64,000 nucleotides of DNA, from NCBI RefSeq assembly GCF_001953975.1, contig NZ_MBEJ01000069.1, positions 1 to 64,000 on the forward strand, given 5' to 3'. The position numbers and the translations under genes were made by a program. Source of the stretch: Mycobacterium sp. NS-7484. GTDB lineage: Bacteria; Actinomycetota; Actinomycetes; Mycobacteriales; Mycobacteriaceae. Under the pieces are notes generated by a model, which was not told where the DNA came from, did no database searches, and was given only the letters and a program-made list of their open reading frames with translations. Below, piece by piece: positions 9,001 through 18,388 of this stretch; the stretch's first letter is position 1, and each line of letters opens with the position of its first letter.

Positions 9001-10074
9001 TCAGCGAATGGTGCCCAGGCCGGGAATCAGTGGTAGATCCAGGGGTGTCACCCAACCTGGCGAATGGTCGTTGACCGCGGGGACGGCGTTCAGTGCTCGC
9101 AGACCGGTGGCCAGGCACCCGGCGGCCGCGGCATCGCGCCCCGAGCCGTCGGTGAACCGGAAGGCGGTCTCCTGAGAGATGCTCGGAGTCCCTTCGATGT
9201 CGACGCGGTAGACGTCGTTGTCGTTTCCCGACGGCCAGTCCGGGGCGGCATCCAGACCGATGCGGTTGACGTGCTCGAGCTGGATGCGGGTCTCGCCGCG
9301 GTAGATGCCGTTGATGGTGAACCGCACCGCGGCCACATTGCCGGGCGCGATGATGCCCTTGGCCGATTTGCGTTCGTCGGGGGTGATCCACTTGTCCCAC
9401 GTGGTGGTGATCTCGTCGAGCTCGATCCCGGCGGCCTGCGCGATCATCGGAACCGTTGCGCCCCAGGCGAAGATGAGGATGTCCGGGGTCTCCAGCAGGG
9501 CTCGGTGCTCGGGCGGCTTGCCGATGCCCATCTCGAATTCGTAATCGCCGGTGTAGTTCGTGTAGTCCAGCAGCTCCGAGGCCCGCACGCGGCGCACCTC
9601 GGAGCACAACCCCATCAAGGTCATCGGGAACAGGTCGTTGGCGAATCCGGGGTCGATGCCGGTGGTGAAGCACGACGCCCCGCCCACCTCGCAGGCCTCG
9701 GTGATGGGTTCGATCCACGCCGGCGGGTTGAGATGCATCTGCGGCCACACCCAGGGCGTCATCGCGGTGGAGCAGACGTCGATGCCGGCCCGCAGGAACC
9801 GCGTGATCACGTCGATGTTGACGTCGGCATGCGCGGCCGTGGGCCCGTAGTGCACGACAGCGTCGGGCTTCAGCGCGATGAGCGCCTCGATGTCATCGGT
9901 GGCCTTGACCCCGACCGCAGCGCCGAGCGAGCAGATCTCCCCCACATCGCGGCCCACCTTGTCCGGATTGCTGACCCCTACGCCGACGAGTTCGAACTGC
10001 GGATGTTTGAGGATCTCGGCGATCACCATGCTGCCCACAAAACCGGTGCCCCAGACCACGACGTGTTTCGTCAC
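9001..10074 (-). CDS. Dihydrodipicolinate reductase-like NAD(P)-dependent dehydrogenase
   Basis: A 357-residue protein with an N-terminal Rossmann motif (VVVWGTGFVGSMVIAEIL) and a DapB-like lower domain. It matches the large mycobacterial family annotated as dihydrodipicolinate reductase-like or 2,4-diaminopentanoate dehydrogenase-like, which is distinct from true DapB. GTG 10074 is chosen because it is directly before KHVVVWG and lies 6 nt after a TATGGT -10 element, suggesting leaderless expression. It is divergent from the SDR gene at 10181, with a 106-bp shared promoter region. Substrate unknown. Confidence 0.75.
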   Translation of the reverse strand: MTKHVVVWGTGFVGSMVIAEILKHPQFELVGVGVSNPDKVGRDVGEICSLGAAVGVKATDDIEALIALKPDAVVHYGPTAAHADVNIDVITRFLRAGIDVCSTAMTPWVWPQMHLNPPAWIEPITEACEVGGASCFTTGIDPGFANDLFPMTLMGLCSEVRRVRASELLDYTNYTGDYEFEMGIGKPPEHRALLETPDILIFAWGATVPMIAQAAGIELDEITTTWDKWITPDERKSAKGIIAPGNVAAVRFTINGIYRGETRIQLEHVNRIGLDAAPDWPSGNDNDVYRVDIEGTPSISQETAFRFTDGSGRDAAAAGCLATGLRALNAVPAVNDHSPGWVTPLDLPLIPGLGTIR

Positions 10075-10080
10075 GGACCC

Positions 10081-10086
10081 ACCATA
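10081..10086 (-). promoter_or_regulatory. Candidate -10 element (TATGGT), leaderless spacing
   Basis: On the minus strand TATGGT is followed by six bases and then the GTG start at 10074. Confidence 0.45.
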
Positions 10087-10180
10087 GGTGATCTGAGTCA
10101 CATGGGGAATCATCCGGGCGCGATCGGCTTTGATCCCAACATCATTCGCGTTCATCGACCATCCACGAAGGACCGACATC

Positions 10181-10927
10181 ATGACCACTTCGACTTTGAC
10201 AGGCCGCCGGGCACTGGTAACCGGTGGTTCCCGCGGTATCGGCGCCGAGATCGTGCGACGGCTGGCCGCCGACGGCGCCGCGGTGGCGTTCACCTACGGG
10301 GCCTCGGCGGTCGAGGCCGAGAAGCTGGCCGCCGAGGTGGCCGCGAACGGTCAAACCGCGGTCCCGATCCAGGCCGACAGTGCCGACCCGGCGCAGGTTT
10401 CGGCCGCGGTCGAGCAGGCGGTGGCGGCCCTGGGCGGGCTGGATGTGCTGGTGAACAACGCCGGGACAGCCCATATCGCGCCGATCGACGAGTTCACGCA
10501 GGAGCAGTTCGACCGTCTGGTGGCGGTCAACATCGGCGGGGTGTACTCGGCGATCCGCAGTGCCGTCGGCCATCTCGGGGAGGGTTCACGGATCATCAAC
10601 ATCGGCAGTATCAACGCCGATCGGGTGCCCACCGGTGGGACGGCTGTATACGCCATGACCAAGGGCGCGGTCTCGTCGCTGACCCGGGCGCTGGCCCGCG
10701 AGTTGGGTCCGCGCGGGATCACCGTCAACAACGTGCAGCCCGGGCCGATCGCCACCGACCTGAACCCCGATGAAGGTGAATTCGCCGACGCGGTAAGGCA
10801 GACCACCGCACTGGGCCGCTACGGGCACACCAGCGACATCGCCGCGGTGGTGAGCTTTTTGGCCGGCCACGAGTCGGGATACGTCACCGGCGCCAACTGG
10901 AACGTCGACGGCGGATTCACCGCCTGA
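10181..10927 (+). CDS. SDR-family oxidoreductase (FabG-like)
   Basis: A 248-residue classical short-chain dehydrogenase. It has the cofactor motif TGGSRGIG, NNAG, the catalytic serine in INIGSINADR, YAMTKGA (Tyr-x-x-x-Lys), and a GG-type C-terminus (WNVDGGFTA). ATG 10181 has a GAAGGA ribosome site 8 bp upstream. It resembles 3-oxoacyl-ACP reductases but lies outside any fatty-acid locus, so the substrate is open. It converges on the DUF4185 gene with only 3 bp between stop codons. Confidence 0.85.
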   Translation: MTTSTLTGRRALVTGGSRGIGAEIVRRLAADGAAVAFTYGASAVEAEKLAAEVAANGQTAVPIQADSADPAQVSAAVEQAVAALGGLDVLVNNAGTAHIAPIDEFTQEQFDRLVAVNIGGVYSAIRSAVGHLGEGSRIINIGSINADRVPTGGTAVYAMTKGAVSSLTRALARELGPRGITVNNVQPGPIATDLNPDEGEFADAVRQTTALGRYGHTSDIAAVVSFLAGHESGYVTGANWNVDGGFTA

Positions 10928-10930
10928 GGC

Positions 10931-12010
10931 TCACAGGTTGACGGGGTCCGGCGGCTCCGGCGTCGCGGCGGTGTCCTTCAGCTTGGCCTTGAATTGCATT
11001 GCCCGGTAGGGCCATCCGCCTTTGGTGTGCCATTGCGAGACCACCAGCCCGACGCCACCGGTGATCCCGAACCGGGAGCCCGGCAGCAGGTAGCCGCCGT
11101 AGAGCTGGGCCACCTGGCCGGCCGCGTGATCCTCGGCTTCCCACGACGACCCGAGGATCGGGGTCTGGATCGGTGTGGTGTGCAGGTTGGCCACCGGTGC
11201 GGCCACCACCCGGTAGCCCAGCGCATAGGAGGACGCCAGAAATCCGCCCAGCACCCAGGTGCCAGGCGCGGTGCGACGGAACGTCAATTCGCCCCAGCGC
11301 TCACCGACCGGCGTGATGGGCGTGGCCCGCCGGCCCCAACCCCAATGCCCGCCGGTGAAACCCCAACTCCAGTACTGCGAACGTCGGCCGATGTCCTCTG
11401 GGCGCACGCGCATCAGGATGATGCCCTTGTCGCGCTGAAAACCGGTGGCTGCCACGTACACCCAGCCGTCGTCGGAATCGAAGTCCCACGACCAGCACTG
11501 GGCGTGGCCGTCATGGAGATCGGCCGGGAACTTGGCGTGCTCACCCAGATGCATCCAGGACACTCCACAGTCGTCGGAGCGCCAGATCTCGGTCCATGCC
11601 ACCGTGCCGAAGCCGCGGTTGACGATCGCATGCAGATACAGCGAATCACCGACGCACAGCAGATCCGATGGGATCACGGTGCTGATACCGCCGCGGCGCC
11701 AGCCCGAGGCAGCGTCGTCGTGAATGTAATGCCAGAGCTGTCGCGCGTAGGCAGGATCGGGGCCGCCGGCCGATTCGTAGACGATCTCGTGGTTGGCATC
11801 ACCGGTGCCGATCAGCACCACCGGGGACCGCCAATCTCCTTGTCCGACACGGTGTCCCGAGAAGGTGTCGCCGAACACCGACACCAACTTGCCGTTGGGG
11901 GCGGTCACCGACGCACCGAGGTCGGTGCAGGTGACCCCGAACCGGTCGGTGCGGCCGGGGCCGGTGATGTCGGCGACCTTGCCGTCGAGCAGCGGGACGG
12001 CACCGCTCAT
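10931..12010 (-). CDS. DUF4185 domain-containing protein
   Basis: A 359-residue beta-rich protein that matches the DUF4185 family (VSVFGDTFSG, SPVVLIGTGD, WSWDFDSDDGWVYV), probably a beta-propeller related to glycoside-hydrolase folds. No signal peptide is visible at the chosen ATG (12010), which overlaps the stop of the upstream secreted-protein gene as ATGA. Longer in-frame starts would run into that gene and are rejected. The coupling suggests the two products act together, but the role is unknown. Confidence 0.75.
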   Translation of the reverse strand: MSGAVPLLDGKVADITGPGRTDRFGVTCTDLGASVTAPNGKLVSVFGDTFSGHRVGQGDWRSPVVLIGTGDANHEIVYESAGGPDPAYARQLWHYIHDDAASGWRRGGISTVIPSDLLCVGDSLYLHAIVNRGFGTVAWTEIWRSDDCGVSWMHLGEHAKFPADLHDGHAQCWSWDFDSDDGWVYVAATGFQRDKGIILMRVRPEDIGRRSQYWSWGFTGGHWGWGRRATPITPVGERWGELTFRRTAPGTWVLGGFLASSYALGYRVVAAPVANLHTTPIQTPILGSSWEAEDHAAGQVAQLYGGYLLPGSRFGITGGVGLVVSQWHTKGGWPYRAMQFKAKLKDTAATPEPPDPVNL

Positions 12011-12540
12011 ATGCACAAGCGCAGGCCCCAGGTCTGACAGTTCAGCGGATAGACGTCGACCGGAATCGGCAGCGGTCGATCGTATTTCAAGGTGAACGGG
12101 AAGGTGTGCACCGCAGGCGCCAGCCCGCAATCGGCATTGTTGGAGACCGAGCGGGTGCCGGTCAGCGACACGTCGTCGAATTTGTACGTCTCGTTGGTCT
12201 TCGCCCACGTGCCGTCGGCGCATTGGATGCCTTCGAGCACGTCGGTCGAGTAGACCCACTGCCCGCCGGTCAGTCGCGCATCGCCGCCCTTGGTGCCGCG
12301 CGACGACGCGACGTGCAACCGGCAGGCTACCGCGAGCTCGAGCGGCTCACGCAGATCTCCGACCGTCGGCACACACGAGGGGTAGATCGACCACGTCTCG
12401 TGCCCGAGGCCTTCCTGCAGGTAGTTGTACACACCCTGCATCACGGGTTCGGCCTGCGCCGGTGCGGCCGTCCAGGAGTTGACCCCGGTGGCGAACGCGA
12501 TTGTCAGGGCGGCCGTGGCGGCGATTCGCTTGAACGTCAC
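12007..12540 (-). CDS. Secreted protein of unknown function
   Basis: A 177-residue precursor with a clear signal peptide (KRIAATAALTIAFATGVNSW, cleavage near APAQA) and six or more cysteines likely to form disulfides outside the cell. I do not recognise a catalytic motif. It resembles a family of short secreted mycobacterial hypotheticals. GTG 12540 begins directly at the positively charged N-region. The stop overlaps the ATG of the DUF4185 gene (ATGA), so the two are one translational unit. Confidence 0.7.
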   Translation of the reverse strand: MTFKRIAATAALTIAFATGVNSWTAAPAQAEPVMQGVYNYLQEGLGHETWSIYPSCVPTVGDLREPLELAVACRLHVASSRGTKGGDARLTGGQWVYSTDVLEGIQCADGTWAKTNETYKFDDVSLTGTRSVSNNADCGLAPAVHTFPFTLKYDRPLPIPVDVYPLNCQTWGLRLCI

Positions 12541-12670
12541 AATGGGTGAGTATCGCAGTCTTCGTCAGCGCCGTCACCGATATGGGTCCGGACAGCCCGG
12601 TCCGGCCCCCCGGGGCGGCCCCAGCGGGCGAGCGGATCGGCGGATCGCCCGCGGTGACCCTGGAGAAATC

Positions 12671-14212
12671 GTGACCACACGACCAGCGGTGAAAGCGTTG
12701 GCAACAGTCCTGGTGTTCGTGCTGGCTGCCTGTGCGGCGGCCTGTTCGGCGGGCAGTCGAGTGGACCTCGGCGCCGAATCGTCGGGCAATCTCATCGCGG
12801 CGATCGCCGGGGAACCCGACCAACTCGACCCGCATCGCACCAGTGCCTACTTCTCCTTCGAGGTGCTGGAGAACGTCTTCGACACGCTCGTCGAACCCGA
12901 CGAGAACCTGCAGATGCGTCCCGCGCTGGCGGAGTCCTGGGAAGTCACCCTCGACCAACTCGCCTGGACGTTCCACCTGCGCCCCGGCGTGCGCTGGCAT
13001 GACGGCAGCCCGTTGACCGCCGAGGACGTCGTGTATTCCTACCGTCGCATCATCGACGAACAGCTGACGAACGTCGACAAGCTCAGTGCGGTCACCGACG
13101 TCAGCGCGCCGGATCCGGCCACCGTGCGGATCACCGTCGGCCACCCCACGCCCAACCTCCTGACCAACCTGGGCGGGTTCAAGGGCATGGCGATCGTGCA
13201 GCGCGCGAACGTCGAGAGCGGCCAGATCGCCACTCATCCCGTCGGCACCGGCCCGTTCTCGTTCGCCGGACGCCGCAGCGGTGACTCGATCACGCTCAAG
13301 GCCAACCCGCAGTACTGGGGCGGCGCTCCCCCGGTGTCGGGCGTGACGTTCCGGTTCATCTCCGAGCCCTCCACCGCGCTGTCGGCGTTGCAGGCCGGCG
13401 AGATCGACTGGACGGATTCGGTGCCACCGCAGCGCGTGGCCCAACTGCGCGACGACGACTCTCTGACGCTGGCGGTCATCCCCGGTAACGATTACTGGTA
13501 TCTGGCGCTGAACGAGGCCCGCACGCCGTGGAACGATCCCAGGGTCCGCCAGGCGATCGCCTACGGCATCGACCGCGACGCGATCGCGGCGGCGACGAGC
13601 TATCGCACCGCGGCCGTCAACCAACTGGCCATCCCGCGCGGTAGTCCGTGGTTCACCGAATACCACCGCTACCGGTATGACCTGGACCAGGCACGGCGGC
13701 TGCTCCAGGACGCCGGTGCCGCTCCCCACGACCTCGACATGCTGGTGACCAGTGAGTATCCCGAGACGGTGACGGCGGCTCAGATCATCGCCGACAACCT
13801 TGCGCCCCTTGGCATCACGGTGAACATCCGCACGGTGGACTTCGCCACCTGGCTCGACGAACAGAACACCGGCCACTTCGACATGCTGATGATGGGGTGG
13901 CTGGGCAACATCGATCCCGACGACTTCTACTACGCACAGCACCACACCGACGGGACCAGCAACGCCCAGAAATTCTCCGATCCCGAGGTCGACCGCTTGT
14001 TGGACGCCGGCCGCACCGAGACCGATGTCGCCAAGCGGAAAGACCTCTACGCCAAGGCCGCCACCCGGATCGCCGACCAGGTGAGCTACATCTACCTGTA
14101 CAACCCGTCGGTGATCCAGGCCTGGGCCAACAACCTGTCGGGTTACCAGGTGCGCCGCGACGGTGCCGTCCGCTTCCGCACCGCCGACCTGGATCGAGGG
14201 GAAAACCGGTGA
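12671..14212 (+). CDS. Oligopeptide ABC transporter substrate-binding lipoprotein
   Basis: A 513-residue family 5 solute-binding protein (SBP_bac_5, OppA/DppA type). The lipobox VLAAC puts the lipidated cysteine near residue 21. Family segments include LDPHRTSAYFSFEVLENVFD, the WTFHLRPGVRWHDG signature, and PWNDPRVRQAIAYGIDRDAI. GTG 12671 is preferred because GGAGAA lies upstream and the signal peptide begins there. It is the first gene of a five-gene operon; the stop overlaps the permease start (GTGA). The substrate class is peptides or nickel-like chelates; peptides are the default for this family. Confidence 0.9.
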   Translation: MTTRPAVKALATVLVFVLAACAAACSAGSRVDLGAESSGNLIAAIAGEPDQLDPHRTSAYFSFEVLENVFDTLVEPDENLQMRPALAESWEVTLDQLAWTFHLRPGVRWHDGSPLTAEDVVYSYRRIIDEQLTNVDKLSAVTDVSAPDPATVRITVGHPTPNLLTNLGGFKGMAIVQRANVESGQIATHPVGTGPFSFAGRRSGDSITLKANPQYWGGAPPVSGVTFRFISEPSTALSALQAGEIDWTDSVPPQRVAQLRDDDSLTLAVIPGNDYWYLALNEARTPWNDPRVRQAIAYGIDRDAIAAATSYRTAAVNQLAIPRGSPWFTEYHRYRYDLDQARRLLQDAGAAPHDLDMLVTSEYPETVTAAQIIADNLAPLGITVNIRTVDFATWLDEQNTGHFDMLMMGWLGNIDPDDFYYAQHHTDGTSNAQKFSDPEVDRLLDAGRTETDVAKRKDLYAKAATRIADQVSYIYLYNPSVIQAWANNLSGYQVRRDGAVRFRTADLDRGENR

Positions 14213-15186
14213 ACCTGACCGCATTCCGGGAGAGACATCCGATCGCCGAGTTTCTGGCCCGACGGCTGGTGTACTCGGCGGTCGTCCTCGTCGGCGTGCT
14301 GATCGTGGTATTTGCCCTGGTACACCTGGTCCCCGGGGACCCGGTCCGCATCGCGCTCGGGACGCGCTACACCCCACAGGCCTACGACGCGCTGCGGGCG
14401 GCCAGCGGCATGGACCGCCCCATCGTCGAACAGTTCTTCTCCTACCTCGGCTCGGCGCTGACCGGAGATCTGGGCGTCAGCTTCCGCAACGGCGACCCGG
14501 TCACCGTCACCCTGCTGGAGCGGCTGCCGGCGACGCTGTCCCTCGGCGTGGTCGGCATCCTGATCGCGCTGGCGATCGCCGTGCCCGCCGGGATCTTCTC
14601 CGCACTGCGGGAGGGCCGGCTCAGTGATGCGATCGTGCGGATCGGCAGCCAGTTCGGCGTATCGGTGCCGGATTTCTGGTTGGGCATCCTGCTGATCGGG
14701 TTGTTCGCCTCGACACTGGGCTGGCTGCCGACCTCCGGGTACCGGCCCCTGCTGAGTGATCCGGGCGGCTGGTTGCGCCACATCATCCTGCCCGGGCTGA
14801 CGGTGGGTCTGGTGGCCGGTGCGATCATGACCCGCTATGTGCGCTCGGCGGTGCTGGAGGTCGCCGCCATGGGCTATGTCCGAACCGCACGGTCGAAGGG
14901 GCTGGCGCCCCAGGTGGTGACCTTCCGCCACATCGTGCGCAACGCGTTGCTTCCGGTGTTGACCATCACCGGAATTCAGCTGGCCACGATCCTCGGCGGG
15001 GTGATCGTGGTGGAGGTGGTGTTCGCCTGGCCCGGTTTGGGCCGACTGGTATTCAATTCCGTTGCGGCACGGGATTACCCGGTGATCCAGGGCGCGGTGC
15101 TGTTGATCGCGGTGCTGTTCCTGTTGATCAACCTGCTGGTGGATGTCCTGTATGCCCTCGTCGACCCGAGGATCCGGTTGTCATGA
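14209..15186 (+). CDS. Oligopeptide ABC transporter permease (DppB/OppB type)
   Basis: A 325-residue inner-membrane permease with six predicted helices. The N-terminal signature RRLVYSAVVLVGVLIVVFAL and HLVPGDPVR is typical of DppB. The EAA cytoplasmic loop (YVRTARSKGLAPQVVTFRH) contacts the ATPase. GTG 14209 overlaps the upstream stop; its own stop overlaps the next ATG. This four-base coupling through the operon implies matched stoichiometry. Confidence 0.9.
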   Translation: MNLTAFRERHPIAEFLARRLVYSAVVLVGVLIVVFALVHLVPGDPVRIALGTRYTPQAYDALRAASGMDRPIVEQFFSYLGSALTGDLGVSFRNGDPVTVTLLERLPATLSLGVVGILIALAIAVPAGIFSALREGRLSDAIVRIGSQFGVSVPDFWLGILLIGLFASTLGWLPTSGYRPLLSDPGGWLRHIILPGLTVGLVAGAIMTRYVRSAVLEVAAMGYVRTARSKGLAPQVVTFRHIVRNALLPVLTITGIQLATILGGVIVVEVVFAWPGLGRLVFNSVAARDYPVIQGAVLLIAVLFLLINLLVDVLYALVDPRIRLS

Positions 15187-16064
15187 CCACCACCCAGAAC
15201 TCCCGCGTCGCGTCCTGGCGGCTGCTGTTGGCCAATCCGGTGACGGCGGTCAGCGCCGCGGTGCTGCTCACGGTCGCCGTGGTGGCGGTCGCCTCGTCAT
15301 GGATCGCCCCGTACGGCATCAACGACATCGACGTACCCAGCGCACTTCAGGGCCCCAGCGCAGCGCACTGGTTCGGTACCGATGAGCTTGGCCGTGACGT
15401 GTTCTCCCGCGTGCTGGTGGCGATCGCGGCATCGCTTCGGGTGGCGGTGGTTTCGGTGCTGCTGGCCGCGGTGGCCGGGGTGTTGATCGGCGTAGTCGCC
15501 GGTTACCGCGGTGGGTGGATCGACACCGTGGTGATGCGCGTCGTCGATGTGATGTTCGCCTTCCCGGTGCTGCTGCTGGCGTTGGCGATCGTGGCGGTGC
15601 TGGGCCCGGGCGTCACCACCACGATGCTGGCCATCGGGATCGTCTACATCCCGATCTTCGCCCGGGTGGCGCGGGCCTCCGCGTTGGGTGTGCGGGTGGA
15701 GCCGTTCGTCGCGGTGTCTCGCAGCATGGGCACCGGCGACGGCTACATACTGGTCCGACACATCCTGCCGAACATCGCCGGGCCGTTGATCGTTCAGCTG
15801 TCGCTGTCGCTGGCGTTCGCGATCCTGGCCGAGGCGGCGCTGTCATTTCTGGGGCTGGGCATCCAGCCGCCGCAGCCCTCGCTGGGCCGGATGATCTTCG
15901 ATGCCCAAGGCTTCGTCACCCTGGCGTGGTGGATGGCCGTGTTCCCAGGCGCGGCGATCTTCGTGATGGTGTTGGCGTTCAATCTGTTCGGCGACGGACT
16001 GCGCGATGTGCTCGATCCGAAACAGCGCACCTCGATCGAGGCGAGAAGGGCGGGCCGGCAGTGA
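15183..16064 (+). CDS. Oligopeptide ABC transporter permease (DppC/OppC type)
   Basis: A 293-residue partner permease. It has the N-terminal DppC extension (ANPVTAVSAAVLLTV), the HWFGTDELGRDVFSR segment diagnostic of the DppC/OppC branch, and an EAA loop (VAVSRSMGTGDGYILVRHIL). ATG 15183 overlaps the preceding stop as ATGA; its stop overlaps the ATPase GTG. Confidence 0.9.
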   Translation: MTTTQNSRVASWRLLLANPVTAVSAAVLLTVAVVAVASSWIAPYGINDIDVPSALQGPSAAHWFGTDELGRDVFSRVLVAIAASLRVAVVSVLLAAVAGVLIGVVAGYRGGWIDTVVMRVVDVMFAFPVLLLALAIVAVLGPGVTTTMLAIGIVYIPIFARVARASALGVRVEPFVAVSRSMGTGDGYILVRHILPNIAGPLIVQLSLSLAFAILAEAALSFLGLGIQPPQPSLGRMIFDAQGFVTLAWWMAVFPGAAIFVMVLAFNLFGDGLRDVLDPKQRTSIEARRAGRQ

Positions 16065-17623
16065 AACCGGTGTTGAAGGTCGACGACCTGCGCGTGCGGA
16101 TCGGCCGCCGCGAGATCGTGAAGGGTGTGTCGTTCACGGTGCACCGTGAGCAGACGGTCGGCATCGTGGGCGAGTCGGGCTCGGGCAAGTCCATGACCGT
16201 GCTCGCCGCCACCGGCCTGTTGGATGCACCGGGAGCGGTGGTCACCGGCGGCAGCACGCTGTCCGGTGGCGATCAGTTGATCGGGGCGTCGGCCCGCACG
16301 CTGCGCGCCGTGCACGGCAGCCGGATCGGCTTCGTGTTCCAGGATCCCGGGACATCGCTGAACCCGCTGCTGACGCTGGAACGTCAGATCACCGAAACCC
16401 TGCAGGCCCACCGCACGACCACCCGGCGTCAGGCGCGCGTCCGGGCCGGTGAGTTGCTCGAGGCGGTCGGGCTTCCGCCGGATCGACTCGACAACTACCC
16501 GCACCAACTGTCCGGCGGGCAACGCCAGCGAGTGATGATCGCGATCGCGCTGGCCTGCGATCCCGAACTGCTCATCGCCGACGAGCCGACCACCGCCCTC
16601 GACGTCACCACCCAGGCTCAGATCATCGACCTGATCGCCGACCTGCAGCGGGATTTCGGGACCGCGGTCGTGTGGATCAGCCACGATCTCGGTGTCATCG
16701 GTCAGGTTGCCGACGGGGTGACCGTGCTGCGCGACGGCGAGGTCGTCGAGCAGGCACCGATCCTCGACGTGTTCGACCATCCGCAACACTCCTACACACG
16801 GGAACTCCTCGAGGCCCGCCCACTGGTTGACGGCGCCGGGCCCGATCCCGCTCCGGCAGACGCACCGGACATGTTGCGGGTCAACGGAATTGATGTTCAC
16901 TACGGTGCGGTGCACGCGGTCAAGGGCGTGTCGTTCGAGATACGGCGCGGAACCACGCTCGGGATCGTCGGCGAATCGGGGTCGGGCAAGTCGACCGTGG
17001 CCGCCGCGCTGACCGGGTTGGCCACCCCGTCGGCCGGCACTGCCACGCTCGACGGACTCGATGTCGTCGCCGGCGGGCGCGACGTGCGTCGGCGGATCAG
17101 CCTGGTGTTCCAGGATCCGTTCGCCTCGCTCGATCCTCGCGCCCGGGTCAGCTCCGCGATCGGTGAGCCGCTACGCGTGCACCGGCTGGCCACCGGCCGT
17201 CGCGGCCGCGCCGATCGCGTCACCCAGCTTCTCGAAATGGTCGGACTCACAAAAGATTTCGCTTCCCGCTATCCCCATGAGCTGTCCGGCGGGCAGCGGC
17301 AGCGGGTCAGTATCGCCCGGGCCCTGGCCACCGAACCCGATGTGCTGATCCTCGACGAGTCCACCGCGTCGCTGGACGTGTCGGTGCAGGCGCGGGTTCT
17401 GGACCTGCTGACGGACCTGCAGCGCGAACTCGGTTTGACCTACCTGTTCATCGCACATGATCTGGCGGTGGTGCACCGCATGTGCCACGACGTGCTGGTC
17501 ATGCGCTCCGGCGAGGTGGTCGAGTATGGCCCGGCCGAGCGGTTGTTCACCGCCCCGGAGCAGGAATACACCCGCACACTGCTGGCCGCGATCCCACCGG
17601 CGCACCCGCGTGAGAAGGTCTAA
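16061..17623 (+). CDS. Fused oligopeptide ABC transporter ATPase (DppD-DppF)
   Basis: A 520-residue fusion of two ABC ATPases that are separate genes in many bacteria. Domain 1 (about 1-250): Walker [10 protein letters not shown], signature LSGGQRQRV, Walker B LLIADEPT. Domain 2 (about 270-510): Walker [10 protein letters not shown], signature LSGGQRQRV, Walker B LILDEST. Both have the C-terminal peptide-transporter extension ([20 protein letters not shown]). Each site looks competent. GTG 16061 overlaps the permease stop, and the SDR follows after 3 bp. Confidence 0.9.
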   Translation: MKPVLKVDDLRVRIGRREIVKGVSFTVHREQTVGIVGESGSGKSMTVLAATGLLDAPGAVVTGGSTLSGGDQLIGASARTLRAVHGSRIGFVFQDPGTSLNPLLTLERQITETLQAHRTTTRRQARVRAGELLEAVGLPPDRLDNYPHQLSGGQRQRVMIAIALACDPELLIADEPTTALDVTTQAQIIDLIADLQRDFGTAVVWISHDLGVIGQVADGVTVLRDGEVVEQAPILDVFDHPQHSYTRELLEARPLVDGAGPDPAPADAPDMLRVNGIDVHYGAVHAVKGVSFEIRRGTTLGIVGESGSGKSTVAAALTGLATPSAGTATLDGLDVVAGGRDVRRRISLVFQDPFASLDPRARVSSAIGEPLRVHRLATGRRGRADRVTQLLEMVGLTKDFASRYPHELSGGQRQRVSIARALATEPDVLILDESTASLDVSVQARVLDLLTDLQRELGLTYLFIAHDLAVVHRMCHDVLVMRSGEVVEYGPAERLFTAPEQEYTRTLLAAIPPAHPREKV

Positions 17624-17626
17624 CCC

Positions 17627-18367
17627 ATGACTGCACTTGATGGAAAAGTCGCGTTGGTCACCGGCGCCTCGTCGGGACTGGGCGCGGCGGTCGCCCAGTT
17701 GTTCGCCGCCCGTGGCGCCTCGGTGTTCGGTGTCGCCCGCGACGCCGACCGGATGGCAACGGTGTTCGACGACGTGCCGGGCGGCGCCTACGCCTCGGTC
17801 GACATCTCGTCGTCCGAGGCGTGCCGGGACGCGGTGGCACAGTGCGTCGAGAAGTTCGGCCGCCTCGACGCACTGATCAACGTGGCGGGTTTTCACCAGA
17901 TGCGCCACACCGTGTCGATGACCGACGCCGATTGGGATCAGGACCTGGCGGTCAACCTCAACGGCCCGTTCTTCCTGTCCCGCGCCGCCCTGCCCCACCT
18001 GCTGGAGACCGGCGGCAACATCGTCAACGTCGCGTCCATCGCAGGCATCGAGGGCGAGGTGTACTCGGCGGGCTATTGCGCGGCCAAGCACGGTCTGGTC
18101 GGCCTCACCCGGGCCCTGGCCATCGAGTTCACCTCCGAGCGGCTGCGGGTCAACGCGGTATGTCCGGGTGGCATGATCACCCCGCAGACAACCGAGTTCG
18201 CCGCCCCCGAGGACGCCGACTGGAATCTGATCATGCGGATCGCCGCGCCGCGCGGGATGATGGACGTGGCCGATGTCGCCAAGACGATCGCGTTTTTGGC
18301 CAGTGACGACGCGGCCGCCGTGCACGGCGCGGTCTACATCGTCGATGCCGGAAAGACCGCCGGATGA
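17627..18367 (+). CDS. SDR-family oxidoreductase
   Basis: A 246-residue classical short-chain dehydrogenase. It has the TGASSGLGA cofactor loop, a NVAG motif in place of NNAG, catalytic serine in NVASIAG, and YCAAKHG (Tyr-x-x-x-Lys). It starts 3 bp after the fused ATPase, so it belongs to the peptide-transporter operon. That suggests it may modify an imported compound, though hitch-hiking in the transcript cannot be excluded. Substrate unknown. Confidence 0.85.
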   Translation: MTALDGKVALVTGASSGLGAAVAQLFAARGASVFGVARDADRMATVFDDVPGGAYASVDISSSEACRDAVAQCVEKFGRLDALINVAGFHQMRHTVSMTDADWDQDLAVNLNGPFFLSRAALPHLLETGGNIVNVASIAGIEGEVYSAGYCAAKHGLVGLTRALAIEFTSERLRVNAVCPGGMITPQTTEFAAPEDADWNLIMRIAAPRGMMDVADVAKTIAFLASDDAAAVHGAVYIVDAGKTAG

Positions 18368-18388
18368 GCGCCTTGGCGGTCTGAGGCC

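Noticed and set aside
12008-12259. N-terminal extension of the DUF4185 protein
   Set aside because: It would overlap the secreted-protein gene by about 250 bp; the ATGA junction gives a better start.
12347-14377. 676-codon open frame on the minus strand opposite the substrate-binding protein gene
   Set aside because: Arg/Gly/Val-rich with no domain; it mirrors a well-supported gene and is a GC-rich shadow frame.
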